Below are positions 45,840 through 56,082 of a DNA stretch of 64,000 bases, one piece after another. This stretch comes from PALSA-350 sp963834445 (GTDB lineage: Bacteria > Acidobacteriota > Terriglobia > Terriglobales > Acidobacteriaceae). Every line of letters starts with the position of its first letter. Within the stretch, counting starts at the first letter, position 1. Location: positions 496,001-560,000 of the forward strand of contig CAWIBU010000002.1 in NCBI GenBank assembly GCA_963834445.1, in the 5' to 3' direction. The translations under genes were made by a program, and so were the position numbers. Below the pieces are notes generated by a model. That model worked only from the letters and a program-made list of their open reading frames with translations. It ran no database searches and was not told the origin of the DNA.

Positions 45840-45986
45840 TAGCCTTGATCGAAAAGAAGCCCCGGCGATGCCAATCATCGTCCAAACGATCAGCCCCGCC
45901 AGAGGCATGGCGAGGCCCCGGCGGCGGGCGTATTCCGCTCGTTGTTCGTCCAGCGAGCGGGGCAACTGCGGCTGATGCTCAGACAT
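45840..45986 (-). pseudogene. N-terminal fragment of a DUF7010-like membrane protein
   Basis: The first 46 or so residues (MSEHQPQLPRSLDEQRAEYA, then MPLAGLIVWTMIGIAGA) look like the start of a small integral membrane protein known from Acidobacteria and other phyla. After GIAGA the sequence turns into unrelated DNA with no further helices. A truncated relic is the best explanation. The 45987-46287 stretch after it holds nothing I can name. Confidence 0.5.
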
Positions 45987-46287
45987 GGATTCCGCCTGCT
46001 CATTGGAAATGTCGAGAGACAACCTAACATAGCAGGTTGCGGGTGTCGCAAGTCCCGATTTTGGGGCATGAAATACGCGACCAGATTGCAGAAAAATGCC
46101 TGCAAAACTTCACAGATGTGCGGGTTCCTGGCGGATGGTTGCCAATCCGGACATTGATTTTCGGGTTCACTTCCGGTTGGGCGGTAATTCGACCGGAACA
46201 GGTCAATGAGTGAATCGGCGATGATGCGCTGGTCAAGGGCCGTGATCGCGGGACTGAACCGCGTCTCCGGAGACTTAAGCTGTGCGA

Positions 46288-48136
46288 CTATTTTTGAGCA
46301 GTCTGTGCAGAGGTTGGGGTGGGATGGTGGGGCTGCCAGGCGGGACCGCCATCTTCCCACTGGTCGTCGGTGAGTTGCTGCACATAGGCGCCGTCCCAGT
46401 TCATCACAAATATCTCGCCATACGGTTGCGGGCTGCCGGTGTAAAGGGTCTCGTCCTTGAATCCCATTCGCGAACTCGTAAACAATAACCGCGCGCCGTC
46501 GGGAGACCAGGCCAGGTGCGCTTCATTGCCGTGCGTGTGCGTCAACTGGGTTACATCCTTGCCATCGGGATGAACCGTCATCACTTCAAAGTCGCCGGCA
46601 ATGTTGCGCACAAAGGCGATCAGGTCTCCGCGCGGTGACCACAAAGGAAAGTTGTCGTACTGATCAGTCAATACGGTCACCGAGCGGTCGGCAAGATTCA
46701 TGATGCGCAGGCCTTCGCCATCGGGTCCGGCGGTCCGGTAGACAATGCGTCTTCCGTCTGGCGAAAAGGCCGCAAAAGCGTTGTTGTTCGGACCCGAGGT
46801 AACCAGGTGAAAGCCGGTGCCGTCTGCATTGAGAATCGCCACCTGCGCTCCTCCATTGACGCGATCGATGGGCTTTTTGGTTCCCGCGGCGAAATCAAGA
46901 AAAGCAGTGAAGCCGCCCACGCCGACCACGATATGCTTGCTGTCCGGCGACCATTGCGGGGCCAGGATCAAATCCTTTCGCTCGAGGATGGCGCGCGCCG
47001 GCTGGTTGCCGTCGATGACCATGAGACTGGTGACGCCGCCGGGAACGACGTTTGAAACCGCCAGGCGCATTCCGGTTCGGTCGTAGGCCGGCAACGTCGT
47101 GGTCGCGTAGAGATCAAAGTTCGGATTCCGGCTCCATTGCTTCACTGGTTCGGAGCTCGGCCTAAAGCCCGTACGGACGTAGACAACGTGAGTGCCATCC
47201 GGAGACCAGGCAGCGGGATTGGGCGCGATGTCCGCGCCGGAGGGACCCACCTTGCCGTCGGCGGAAACAATCTCGATCCTCGGCTCCGTCGCCACGCAAA
47301 TAGGCGACCTTACCGGAGGCCAGAACAGACGGCGCCAGTTTGACGCCGGGGCCGCTGGTGATGGGAAGGATAGAGCCGGTGGCGATATCAATCGTGTAGA
47401 GCTGGTTCGCTGCGTCTGCCGCATAAGGCGTAAGCAGCTTGGTGCGGTTCGTCCATGTCTCTTCCGCCGACATGCAGTTGGTCACGACGCTCTTGCTGTC
47501 AGCCGTCCATCTGGGAGTGCCGCAGAAGTTACCGTGCTGCGAAATACGCCTAAGCCCCGAGCCGTCGGGGTGAATGAGATAGATGTCGAGGAGTTGGAGC
47601 CGCTCCCAACGGTTTTTCGCAGTGGGGAGGCTGCTGTCGCGGTCGGAAGAGAAGGCGATCCATTGGCCATCGGGAGACCACGCCGGCCTGAAATCACCAC
47701 CCCGCCCGCTAGTCAGCGCCCGCGCTTTGCGGGTGGCGAGGTCCAGGGTCCAAAGATTCGCAAAACCCTCAGCCCGCGTCGATACAAAGGCGATCTGCCG
47801 GCCATCGGGAGAGAAGGCAGCCTGATCGTCAAAGGCCGCATCGACGGTGAGCCGTTCAACCTCGCTACCGTCGGGATGCATGCGGAAGAGATTGGCGGGT
47901 CCCGACCGTTCCGACGTAAAGGCGATCCAATCGCCCATGGGAGACCAGGCGGGGTTGTAATTGAGCGATCCTGGCTGGGTGAGCGGCCGCTCGGCGGAGC
48001 CATCGGCGTTCGCGATAAAAAGGTTGGATTGGGTTGGGCCCAGCCGGGTGAAGACAACCTGATCGGCCGCAAGGCAGGAAAGGGTCGCTGCCGCGAACGC
48101 AAAAATGCGAAGAAATCGGAAAAGAAGACGAGACAT
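46288..48136 (-). CDS. Secreted PD40/TolB-like beta-propeller protein (one frameshift)
   Basis: About 615 residues after a shift near 47300. A signal peptide (FLRIFAFAAATLSCLAA) is followed by two TolB-like propellers built from PD40 repeats such as YNPAWSPMGDWIAFTSERSG, DFRPAWSPDGQWIAFSSDRD, AHLAWSPDGARLLFTSSRMG and GGPAWQPHHPTP at the end. Such proteins bind peptides or carry fused enzymes; no catalytic domain follows here. The frame break falls in the GCGACGG-rich stretch after GKVAYL. The start ATG has an RRLFRF-type N-terminus. It may act in the periplasm. Confidence 0.82.
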
Positions 48137-48377
48137 CGTGCCGCTCCGAGATCTGGATTTGGTGGGAGGGAAACCCGCGAGAGTGTAACACCGGAAGGAC
48201 GATTGAGGGATTGTTTGTCAGCGATCGTACTTCTCTATCGGTTTGCTGGTGTTTGAAAAGTTGCGGATTGCGCGAAGTCCAGTCTGGCAACGTCTGGTCC
48301 CAATTGATCGTCTCCCCCCCGGCGAAAACCGGTTGACAGTCTGGCATATTTTCGACTTCCAGTGCTAGCATCCGTGC

Positions 48378-49259
48378 ATGCCCGTGACTCCAGCAGAAGT
48401 CTTCCAGCACTATACGGACGCCTGGAATCGGCATGATGCGGCTGGCATTGTCGCCACATTCGCCGAGGGGGGCACCTACAGCGACCCAACGACCGCCGGC
48501 CCGCTCGCTGGAGCAGCGATCGCAGCCTACGCACAATCCCTCTGGGACGCCTTCCCCGACTTGAGTTTCGAAACGGTAAGTCTGACCTATAACGAACAGG
48601 GATTGGTCTCAGCCGAGTGGCTCATGAAGGGCACCAACACGGGCCCAATGAAGGGGCTGCCAGCGACCGGCCGTTCGATCGCGCTTGCCGGCGCCGACTT
48701 CGCTCGCATCGAAGCCGGCAAAATCCTCTCCCTGAAGGGATACTTCGATGGTTCCGCGGTAGCGCGTGCCTTAGGACTTGACGTCATCGTGCAGCCCTCC
48801 GCAATCGGCCCTTTCGGATTCGGCACCAGCGTTCGGGCGAGCAATGGAAGCACCGCACTTCCCGGCGCATTCAGTATCACCAACTTCTTTGCGCGCAATG
48901 CAGAGGAGGTAGCCATCATCCAGGAAGGCGGCCGCAGGATTGCCATGGAAATGCTATCCATGCCGGGGTTCATCAGCATGGTCTCAGCAGTCGTGGGAGA
49001 TTGCCTGATGACCATCACCGCCTGGGAAACGCGGGATTCCATGGCGCTCTTGATGAAGCAGGGAGAGCATCGTTCCATGGTCAGCCGCTACTTTACCTCG
49101 GAATTCGGGCAGGGCGGAGTGACCGGAGTATGGGTTCCAGGACGCCTCAATCCACGCCGCGTTCGCTGTCCTGGCTGTGACAAGATGACTCCCGTCGAAG
49201 CTCCGCAACAGAACTGCAGCTGCGGCGCTATACTCCCCGATCCACTTGCCTATTGGTAG
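48378..49259 (+). CDS. SnoaL-like/ABM-like fusion with C-terminal zinc ribbon
   Basis: 293 residues. Residues 1-125 form a SnoaL/NTF2-like cone (VFQHYTDAWNRHDAAGIVAT, DPTTAGPLAGAAIAAY, FARIEAGKILSLKGYFD). Residues 165-240 resemble an antibiotic-biosynthesis-monooxygenase ferredoxin-like domain (SMPGFISMVSAVVGDCLMTI then TAWETRDSMALL). The end has a zinc-ribbon CPGC...CSCG pair. There is no export signal. SnoaL folds bind small hydrophobic substrates and ABM domains act without metal. The combination with a ribbon is odd and its substrate unknown. It is divergent from the PD40 gene with 241 bases between. Confidence 0.75.
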   Translation: MPVTPAEVFQHYTDAWNRHDAAGIVATFAEGGTYSDPTTAGPLAGAAIAAYAQSLWDAFPDLSFETVSLTYNEQGLVSAEWLMKGTNTGPMKGLPATGRSIALAGADFARIEAGKILSLKGYFDGSAVARALGLDVIVQPSAIGPFGFGTSVRASNGSTALPGAFSITNFFARNAEEVAIIQEGGRRIAMEMLSMPGFISMVSAVVGDCLMTITAWETRDSMALLMKQGEHRSMVSRYFTSEFGQGGVTGVWVPGRLNPRRVRCPGCDKMTPVEAPQQNCSCGAILPDPLAYW

Positions 49260-49520
49260 CGGGATTTGCGCAATCCACTCAAAGGGTATCGATACTCGCG
49301 AGTCGGTCTTCTGGAAAGAACCGGCAGTGGCTTGTCTGATAGAGCGGGCGTCTCGCAAACTTGCCAGCCGTGCAGCCCGGGGTTGCTACCGAGAGTCGCA
49401 AGTGTCCGCTGATCGCCGCCCGCTTGTTTTGGATTGGCGATATCAGGCAGAGGCAAGTTTCCAGCTGGTGAGATCTGGAAACGCGCATTGGCGATAATGC
49501 GCGAATCAAGGGACTCCTTC

Positions 49521-49599
49521 GACAGACGAAGATGACCCTAACGCAGTATGGCTACCACGACAGATGTCCATGTGTTCATAAGGGTCATCTTCGTCTGTC
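49521..49599. repeat. Perfect 19-base inverted repeat
   Basis: GACAGACGAAGATGACCCT (49521-49539) and its exact complement (49581-49599) are separated by 41 bases. It lies between the SnoaL gene and the convergent serine hydrolase gene. It could form a hairpin in either transcript. The remaining sequence in 49260-49827 has no gene I can support. Confidence 0.7.
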
Positions 49600-49827
49600 C
49601 TACATTTCCCAGTGTGCTCTGCAGCGCCACAGAGATACCTCTCCGCTAGAGTGAACAACTCCCAAGGTTAATTTCGTTGCGAGGTGCAAATGCGAAAAAT
49701 TCAGTACGGAGTCGCTCAGTTCCTGATTCAGATCACTTCGGAGAACAGCATTTATCGGGCCGAATGTACCGTGATCGCAGGCTTCTGGGAGGAGGCAAGG
49801 TCATGTGAAAGGATTCAATGTAAGACT

Positions 49828-50946
49828 TCAGTGTGAGACTGTCGCCGCATACACTGGGTCGGGGGAGAGCACATGTACGATCTCTCCAATAACTTTGAAG
49901 CCGTTTTCACCATTGGTGAAAATAACGGCACCAACATGCTTGGAAGGGACAAAGAAGGCATGGGTGTTCACTCCCGTGTCGGAACCCGAGTGGTCTACGA
50001 TCGTGAAGCCGTTGTGGACGATGATCTGCCAACCGAGACCCATCCCGGCCGAGATGTGGCAGGTAGTGCCAGGCGTCTCGTGGGTGCAGGCCTGCTCACG
50101 TGCGTCCTCCGAGATCCAGTCGCGGGTCATAACCAGGCGCTCGGCAGCAATGGCCGGGCTGAGGCCGTCGTTGCGCATCACGCTGGCAACGAAACGCGCG
50201 TAGTCGGTAATGGTCGTTTCGACCAGATCGGCAGCGTTCCAGGTGGAAGTAAGCGCCGGCGGAAGGAAGACACTATTCGCGTAGGGCTGGGCGAGGCGGC
50301 CGTTAAACCAATCCTGGACGATGAAGGAGGTATCCTTCATGCCAAGAGGGCCGAGCACGTAGTTCTGTGCGAGCCGATCGAACGGCTGCCCTGCCTTGTT
50401 CTGCGCAAACCGAGCGACGTAGAAAAAGCCTTCGCCCGAATAGCTGCTCTGAGTACCTGGCTGGAACTTGAATGTAAGGATGCCGTTCGTCATTCTGCGC
50501 CAATTGGCGAAGCCGGTTTGGTGCGAGAGGCAGAGACGCGGGGTAAGGAGCTTGTTCCAGGGATTGTTTTTGATGTCGGGGTCGACCCAGTAGGGATAGA
50601 TGGACTCGTCTAGCTGAAGTTTGTTTTGGGAGGCCAAGCGCAGGATTGTTTCAGCGACAATGGGCTTGGTGAGCGAGGCGATGTTGTAAAGCGTCTGGTC
50701 CGTAGCGGGAATACCTGGGCTCTGCTCGCCGGCGACAACTGTCCAGGCAAGCCTGCCCTTGGCGATATAAGCGACGGAAGCGCTGGGGACGTTGTATTGC
50801 TTGAGCCACCCGGGAAGATCCTGAATGATTTTTGCGCGGAGTTCGTCTGGTGTCGACTGCTCGGGCTGCGCTAAGAGCCGTGTGGACGAACTAATGATTG
50901 CCCCAAGAGCGAGAGCAACGGGCAAGAGTTTGAAAAGGTTCTGCAT
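49828..50946 (-). CDS. Serine hydrolase of the beta-lactamase/penicillin-binding (class C) superfamily
   Basis: 372 residues from the ATG at 50946, which opens a signal peptide (LFKLLPVALALGAIIS). Catalytic motifs: SLTK (SxxK) in YNIASLTKPIVAETI, YSG in SSYSGEGFFYVA, and HSG in VDHSGSDTGVN, the equivalents of SxxK, YxN and KTG. Members include esterases, D-aminopeptidases and beta-lactamases; sequence does not tell which. Probably periplasmic. A frame extends 23 codons further upstream but has no signal. Confidence 0.88.
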   Translation of the reverse strand: MQNLFKLLPVALALGAIISSSTRLLAQPEQSTPDELRAKIIQDLPGWLKQYNVPSASVAYIAKGRLAWTVVAGEQSPGIPATDQTLYNIASLTKPIVAETILRLASQNKLQLDESIYPYWVDPDIKNNPWNKLLTPRLCLSHQTGFANWRRMTNGILTFKFQPGTQSSYSGEGFFYVARFAQNKAGQPFDRLAQNYVLGPLGMKDTSFIVQDWFNGRLAQPYANSVFLPPALTSTWNAADLVETTITDYARFVASVMRNDGLSPAIAAERLVMTRDWISEDAREQACTHETPGTTCHISAGMGLGWQIIVHNGFTIVDHSGSDTGVNTHAFFVPSKHVGAVIFTNGENGFKVIGEIVHVLSPDPVYAATVSH

Positions 50947-51143
50947 GGCTTCCTTGTAAAAACTGGCGACGGCCGTACGAATCGAAGACCGTTCTGCGCG
51001 AGTAATCCGAAACATTTTGAAAAAGGGGGGAAGAACGGATCAACATTCTTCCCCAACGGAGACCGCATGAACGGGGTACTCTTCGACCCTGTAGAACATG
51101 CTGCTTTTGACCGAAACTAGCGAACGGGTTGAAGCAAACGGTT

Positions 51144-53900
51144 TCATTCCTCACGCAAAGCCGCCACGGGATGTATATTCGCCGCGCGCAGCGCCGGCAC
51201 GAAGCTTGCTGCCAGACCAACGACCACGATTCCAGCGATTGCAATTGACAACGTGACTGGATCCCTCGGCTTTAGCCCATACAACATCGAAGCAGCTGCG
51301 TTTCCGGATGCGGTTGTCATCGCCGTACCGGCCACGACGCCGATGGATATCAAAATTGCAGCGTCCCGCAAGATCATTCGCACGATGCGGTTGCGATCGG
51401 CTCCGAGCGCCATGCGCACGCCGATTTCATTTTTGCGTTGGAGGACGACATAGGAGATCACGCCGTAGATGCCGATTACGGCCAGTACCGTCGCCAGCAC
51501 ACCAAAGAAGCCCGAAAGGGTGGCCATCAAGCGCTCGCGCATGAGACTCTCGCGAATTTGCGTCTTGAAGACGGTGTATTCAATCTCCATCGAGGGATTG
51601 ATTTGATTGGCGGCCCTGTTGATAGATGGAATCAGCGAATACAGAGATTCGTCCGATCGAATCATAAGCGTCGAGCGTTGCTCAGGACCATTCGACTGCG
51701 TGAACGATACATAGGCCGTGGGTGACGGGTCTTCGCGCATATCGCGGAATTTGGAATCCTTCACCATGCCCACAATCTGGTACGTTTTGCCGGGCGCGTC
51801 GGAATCGTGGAACACCTTGTCAACCGGATTGGCCCCGCCGTAATACTTGCGCGCGAATGCCTGATTCACGATTGCCTTGCGCGGTGCGGCCGGCAAATCT
51901 GTACGATCAAAGTCCCGCCCAGCAAGCAGCGGAGTCTCCATCGTTTGAAAATATCCAGGGCTAATGCGGTTCAAGGTCACGTCTTGCCGCTCAGCTCCAC
52001 CCGGAATATCGATATTGCCATCCCATCCGCTCTGGCTCAAGGGAACCATCTGAACTTCGGCGGCAGAACTTACACCGGGAATGGCTCGCATACGCGAAAG
52101 CAATTCCTGTTTGAAAACCATCTGGCTTTCAGCCATTAGTTTCAGCGGCGCGAACTCGAAATCGGCAATCAGAATATGGTCCTGCTGAAAACCTGCATTC
52201 AAATGGACGATGTTTCGGAAGCTGCGCACGAACAAGAGCGCAGCAGCCAGCAATACAAGAGAGAGCGCGACTTGGGAGATGACGAAAGTTCGCCGCATCA
52301 GGAAATGATTCCGGCCGGCGGTTGTTCCACGCGTGCAGGCTTTGAGCGCTGCGCCTGGCTTGGTTTGGGACGCCTGAATCGCAGGCGCGAGCCCAAACAG
52401 GATGCAGGTCAGAATCGCCAAGCCGGCGGCGAATCCGAGCACACGCCAGTCGGGAGTCAGTTCCACAAAGATCGGGTTCTGTTGAGGGCTCAAGAATGCG
52501 ACCAGCGCACGGCTCAGGATTTGGGCCAAGCCGACGCCTCCCAGCGTCCCCAGCGTGGCAAGCAGCAAGCTCTCCGCCAGCAACTGGCGGATCAACCTGC
52601 TCCGCGATGCCCCGAGTGTCAGCCGTAAGGCCATCTCGCGCTGTCTCGCGCTCGCGCGAGCGAGCATCAGGTTAGCCAGGTTCGCGCAGGCAATCAGCAG
52701 AACCAATCCGGTCATCGCCAACAATACCCACAGTGGAGATTCATAGTCCTTTCGCAGGCTTGAAACTCCCGTGGCTGCCGGCAGTGCGCCCAAGTGGGAT
52801 GTGAGATAGTTCTTCTTCGCAATCGCGTCGTAACCTGCAGGCAATGTTGCAGCGAAGATTCCGGACGAGATCGCATCGAGTTGCGAAGAGGCTCGCTCGA
52901 GGGTCCAGCCTGGCTTCAGGCGGCCGATGGCAGCAAGCCACCAGACAGCCGGACTATCCATCAAGGAGGGTCTGCTGAGATTCGTTGAAAAGACTGGCTC
53001 ACTGCACAGGGGAAGGGCCGCATCGAAATTCTGTCCTACCTCCAGGCCATAGAAGCTTGCCGGAGCAACGCCGATGACTTGAAATGGATGGCCGTTGAGT
53101 ATGAGTTTGCTACCCACCACGTCAGGCCGGCCTCCAAACTCGCGTTGCCAGAATGGGTAACTGAGCGCCACACCCTGCACACCGCATCCACGGTAATCGT
53201 CAGCGGGAGAGATCAAACGGCCTACGACTGGTTGTATTCCCAGAACATGAAAGAATTCTCCGCTCACGAGAAGCGCATTCGCGTTACGAGCCTCTCCGCC
53301 CTCTCCAACATTCAGGCGCGTATCGGCCCATGCCGCAATCGCGGAGAAACCCTGTTGCTCGTCATGCACGGACTTCCAAAGATCGCCCGTCAAGTCTGAG
53401 TTGGACGAGTAGAAATCCCCGGTGCAACATTGGGGCGAGTTCACAATGGCCACCCGCGCAAGCTGCTCAGGCTTCTTTACCGGAAGGGTTCTGAGTCGCA
53501 CTGCGTCCAGAAGTTGAAAAATAGTAGTATTCGCGCCAATCCCCAAGGCCAGCGAAAGAATCGCGACGGTGGCAAAGCTAGGGCTTCTGACAAGCAGACG
53601 GGCACCATACTGCAAATCATTCCAGATGCCAGCCAACAGCCGCTCCTGTTTCTCCCTGCCAATGGGGATAGGCGCCGACGTCTCGCGTACGGTAGCTTTC
53701 AATCCCGCCACCAGTTTGCCGTCCGTCAAATCGTGCTTCAGGATTCCATAGGCCTGCTCCTCGCCGACACCTGAGATGAGCAACTCTTCATAACGATCAT
53801 GGAGGTGCTGACTCAGTTCCTCGACGACCTCTGCTTCGCGCGCTGCCGAAAGATTCAATGGAGCGATCGCGACCTCGATCTCCTTTGACCAGTCATGCAT
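51144..53900 (-). CDS. ADOP-type orphan ABC permease (MacB/FtsX domains)
   Basis: 918 residues in one frame. Residues 1-75 are the permease prefix domain 1 (VVEELSQHLHDRYEELLISG). Then come an ABC-2/MacB permease unit from about 95 (ARLLVRSPSFATVAILSLALGIGAN), a periplasmic MacB core, and an FtsX helix set at about 400-450 (LANLMLARASARQREMALRL). A second MacB-FtsX unit extends to the end (IGIYGVISYVVLQRKNEIGV). Duplicated MacB halves without an ATPase mark the ADOP family of Acidobacteria. The start overlaps the PadR gene by 8 bases. The cargo is unknown. Confidence 0.93.
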   Translation of the reverse strand: MHDWSKEIEVAIAPLNLSAAREAEVVEELSQHLHDRYEELLISGVGEEQAYGILKHDLTDGKLVAGLKATVRETSAPIPIGREKQERLLAGIWNDLQYGARLLVRSPSFATVAILSLALGIGANTTIFQLLDAVRLRTLPVKKPEQLARVAIVNSPQCCTGDFYSSNSDLTGDLWKSVHDEQQGFSAIAAWADTRLNVGEGGEARNANALLVSGEFFHVLGIQPVVGRLISPADDYRGCGVQGVALSYPFWQREFGGRPDVVGSKLILNGHPFQVIGVAPASFYGLEVGQNFDAALPLCSEPVFSTNLSRPSLMDSPAVWWLAAIGRLKPGWTLERASSQLDAISSGIFAATLPAGYDAIAKKNYLTSHLGALPAATGVSSLRKDYESPLWVLLAMTGLVLLIACANLANLMLARASARQREMALRLTLGASRSRLIRQLLAESLLLATLGTLGGVGLAQILSRALVAFLSPQQNPIFVELTPDWRVLGFAAGLAILTCILFGLAPAIQASQTKPGAALKACTRGTTAGRNHFLMRRTFVISQVALSLVLLAAALLFVRSFRNIVHLNAGFQQDHILIADFEFAPLKLMAESQMVFKQELLSRMRAIPGVSSAAEVQMVPLSQSGWDGNIDIPGGAERQDVTLNRISPGYFQTMETPLLAGRDFDRTDLPAAPRKAIVNQAFARKYYGGANPVDKVFHDSDAPGKTYQIVGMVKDSKFRDMREDPSPTAYVSFTQSNGPEQRSTLMIRSDESLYSLIPSINRAANQINPSMEIEYTVFKTQIRESLMRERLMATLSGFFGVLATVLAVIGIYGVISYVVLQRKNEIGVRMALGADRNRIVRMILRDAAILISIGVVAGTAMTTASGNAAASMLYGLKPRDPVTLSIAIAGIVVVGLAASFVPALRAANIHPVAALREE

Positions 53901-54246
53901 TCTCGGCCTCCGTGATCAGCCGGATTGCGTTCACGAGGTTGGCCCAGGTAGATCGCTGCGCCTCCAGCATCTTCTTCCCCTTCGTTGTGAGTTTGTAATA
54001 ACGGCGACGGCGCTGGCCGGCCTTTTCAACCCATCGCCCCTCGATCAGGCCGCGTGCCTCCAGCCGATACAACAGTGGATAGAAGGAAGCAACGTTGTAC
54101 TTCAACACTCCGTCGGACCGCTCCTCGATCAGCTTGCCGATCTCGTAGCCGTGGCGAGTACGGTGCTCAATCAGGGAGAGGATCAGCAACTCAGCACTGC
54201 CCTTCTTCAATTCCCGATCAATAGCTTTTGTTCCGATATGTTTCAT
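53893..54246 (-). CDS. PadR-family transcriptional regulator
   Basis: 117 residues from the ATG at 54246. The winged helix is typical (SAELLILSLIEHRTRHGYEI, then NVASFYPLLYRLEARGLIEG, then YYKLTTKGKKMLEAQR). It overlaps the ADOP gene by 8 bases (ATGCATGA), the same length as in the PadR-protease pair at 40.2 kb. Upstream, TTGACA (54281-54276) and an AT-rich GCAATATATCGC sequence could serve as promoter and operator. It probably represses its own operon. Confidence 0.92.
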   Translation of the reverse strand: MKHIGTKAIDRELKKGSAELLILSLIEHRTRHGYEIGKLIEERSDGVLKYNVASFYPLLYRLEARGLIEGRWVEKAGQRRRRYYKLTTKGKKMLEAQRSTWANLVNAIRLITEAENA

Positions 54247-54467
54247 AGCGATATATTGCAATGAATGTTAAGAGATGTCAACGTGCTTACCAGAAAATAG
54301 TCATTTGGAGTTTCGCCCGCTTTCGAACAGTCTCGGTCGAAAATGGACAGTACGTCTGCCGAATCCATCGCCTTCGCCATCCGGTTGTTGGTTGACAACA
54401 AAGAAGTAGCACCCAGCTGGCCAAGTGGTACCTTGCGTGCATATGTGGCCCGCAGGAGGACGTTCGA

Positions 54468-55058
54468 ATGCAAGAGTTCCCGAAGAGTCTCTTCTGCACG
54501 CTCCGTGCCGTCGTTCGATTCGTGGTTCTTGGAGGTGCAGTTTCCGTTTCCGTTCTTGCGTCTTTGGGCAACGCCCAAATCGCGCCGGACATGCCCAATC
54601 CGATCGTCGCGCCAAATCCACTGACAAGGACGCTATCGATTTTTCGCCTCAATATGCAGGACAAGATCGCCAAGGCGGCGGAAATGATGCCAGAGGCCAA
54701 GTACAGCTACCGGCCGACAAAGGAAGTTCGCTCGTTTGCCGAGATCCTGATTCATGTGGCGGATATTTCCTACATCTTGTGTTCAAACGCCAAAGGTGAA
54801 GCGACCCCCGGATCGGCTGCCGCGAAGGGCTCGAAGGCCGAGATCAAGGCCTACCTCAAAGGCTCGTTCGATTACTGCGATGGCGTGTACTCCGGATTCA
54901 CCGACGTGCACCTCAATGAGCCGGCGAACTTCTTTGGCGTCAAGACGAATAAGATGTTCATTTTGACGCAAGTCGGAAATCATGACGCCTTGCATTACGG
55001 TAATCTCGTCACGTATCTGCGCATCAATGGCCTCGATCCGTCCGGGGGCTGGTTTTGA
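54468..55058 (+). CDS. DinB-family protein with N-terminal signal segment
   Basis: 196 residues. The ATG follows AGGAGGACGTTCGA, a good ribosome site. An N-terminal hydrophobic segment (AVVRFVVLGGAVSVSVLA) suggests export. The four-helix bundle contains the DinB pattern FAEILIHVADISYILCSNAK, with a His, and GNHDALHYGNLVTYLRINGL, with two more His, which together form the usual metal triad. Members bind a divalent metal and may act as thiol transferases. The exact role is unknown. Confidence 0.85.
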   Translation: MQEFPKSLFCTLRAVVRFVVLGGAVSVSVLASLGNAQIAPDMPNPIVAPNPLTRTLSIFRLNMQDKIAKAAEMMPEAKYSYRPTKEVRSFAEILIHVADISYILCSNAKGEATPGSAAAKGSKAEIKAYLKGSFDYCDGVYSGFTDVHLNEPANFFGVKTNKMFILTQVGNHDALHYGNLVTYLRINGLDPSGGWF

Positions 55059-56082
55059 TGGGCCAGCTGCGCCCGCGTCCCACTAAGTGATTACGCTTCG
55101 ACCGGGTCCAGGGCGCGTGTCCGTATCCGGCCGCGCGCTGCGTGGCTCTTTTGTGCGTGGCGCCGGTGTTGAACGCGCTTGGTACTCGCCGCAGGCTTGA
55201 GTAAACATGGAAGCTTCGGGTCGCAATTGCGGCGCGGCCAAATGCTGAGCCAGTGATCGAGGTAGCATTTGTAGAACGCATGTTACTGGCCAATTGTCGC
55301 CCACCCGGACAGAACGCTCGTTTGCGACATAATGTCCGGATAGCGGTTATTCAACCGGAATGTCGGAGACGGAGATTTACCAGCTAGCCACGCTCGATGA
55401 GTCGATGAGTGCATTGGCGAATCTGCATACATCCAGCTCGACTTGTTGGGAGATGGGTGTTCACAGATACATAGATGGTCGAGAATTCGACTATTTCATT
55501 TTGGGGTTCGTGAACACTTTGCTCTGGTCGGGCCATGGGGCTGGTCTCAGGTATAGGTCTGGGACCTTGTTGCTGTGGAATCTTGTGCAAGTAATGTTCA
55601 ATGTTTTGGCTCAGCGGAATTTCGTGGACGCCCACTTCCGGCTTTTGGCCTTGGCAGCCTCGGAACAGTCGCTTGGGCGGTGGCAGAAGGCAACCGAAAG
55701 CCGACGAGGCACTCAACCAGCCTGGGGACAGTTGAGTCGTTCACTTGCGCCAAAATCGCTGAACAATTCAGCAGCAGTTATGCGACCAATATCGCAGTCC
55801 GCAAGATGTACCTCCTGCACTGCTCACACGGATCATTCAGCACCGATGCGCATCGCGACCCTGGGGGCTACGCTATAGGCTCCAGCGGAAGAGGCAACCA
55901 CGTTAATTTGGTTTGCGCGTTCCCACAGCCCAGCGATATGAAATGTCGAGTCGCGACAACAGTCAGTGTGCTCATGTAGCTATCCGCTCGACCCATGCCT
56001 TTGGCGATTGGACGATCAACCGGCTATACGGCAACGTGACGAGACGTGCGTTTTCGAGGAGCGATCCTGCTCGCTGGACTAG
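55059..56082. other. Kilobase spacer without a supported gene
   Basis: Frames on both strands reach about 170 codons, but none shows a known domain, signal peptide or good ribosome site. Base use is less GC-rich than in the neighbours. A CGGACATAATGTCCGGATAGCGG stretch near 55330 could form a small hairpin. It ends at the left end of IS copy 2, so it may be eroded island DNA. Confidence 0.4.

Noticed and set aside
47192..48256. Plus-strand frame of about 350 codons opposite the PD40 gene
   Set aside because: Complement of the PD40 propeller repeats, with no family features of its own.
55360..55878. 172-codon plus-strand frame upstream of IS copy 2
   Set aside because: No domain, biased composition and no ribosome site; not called as a gene.
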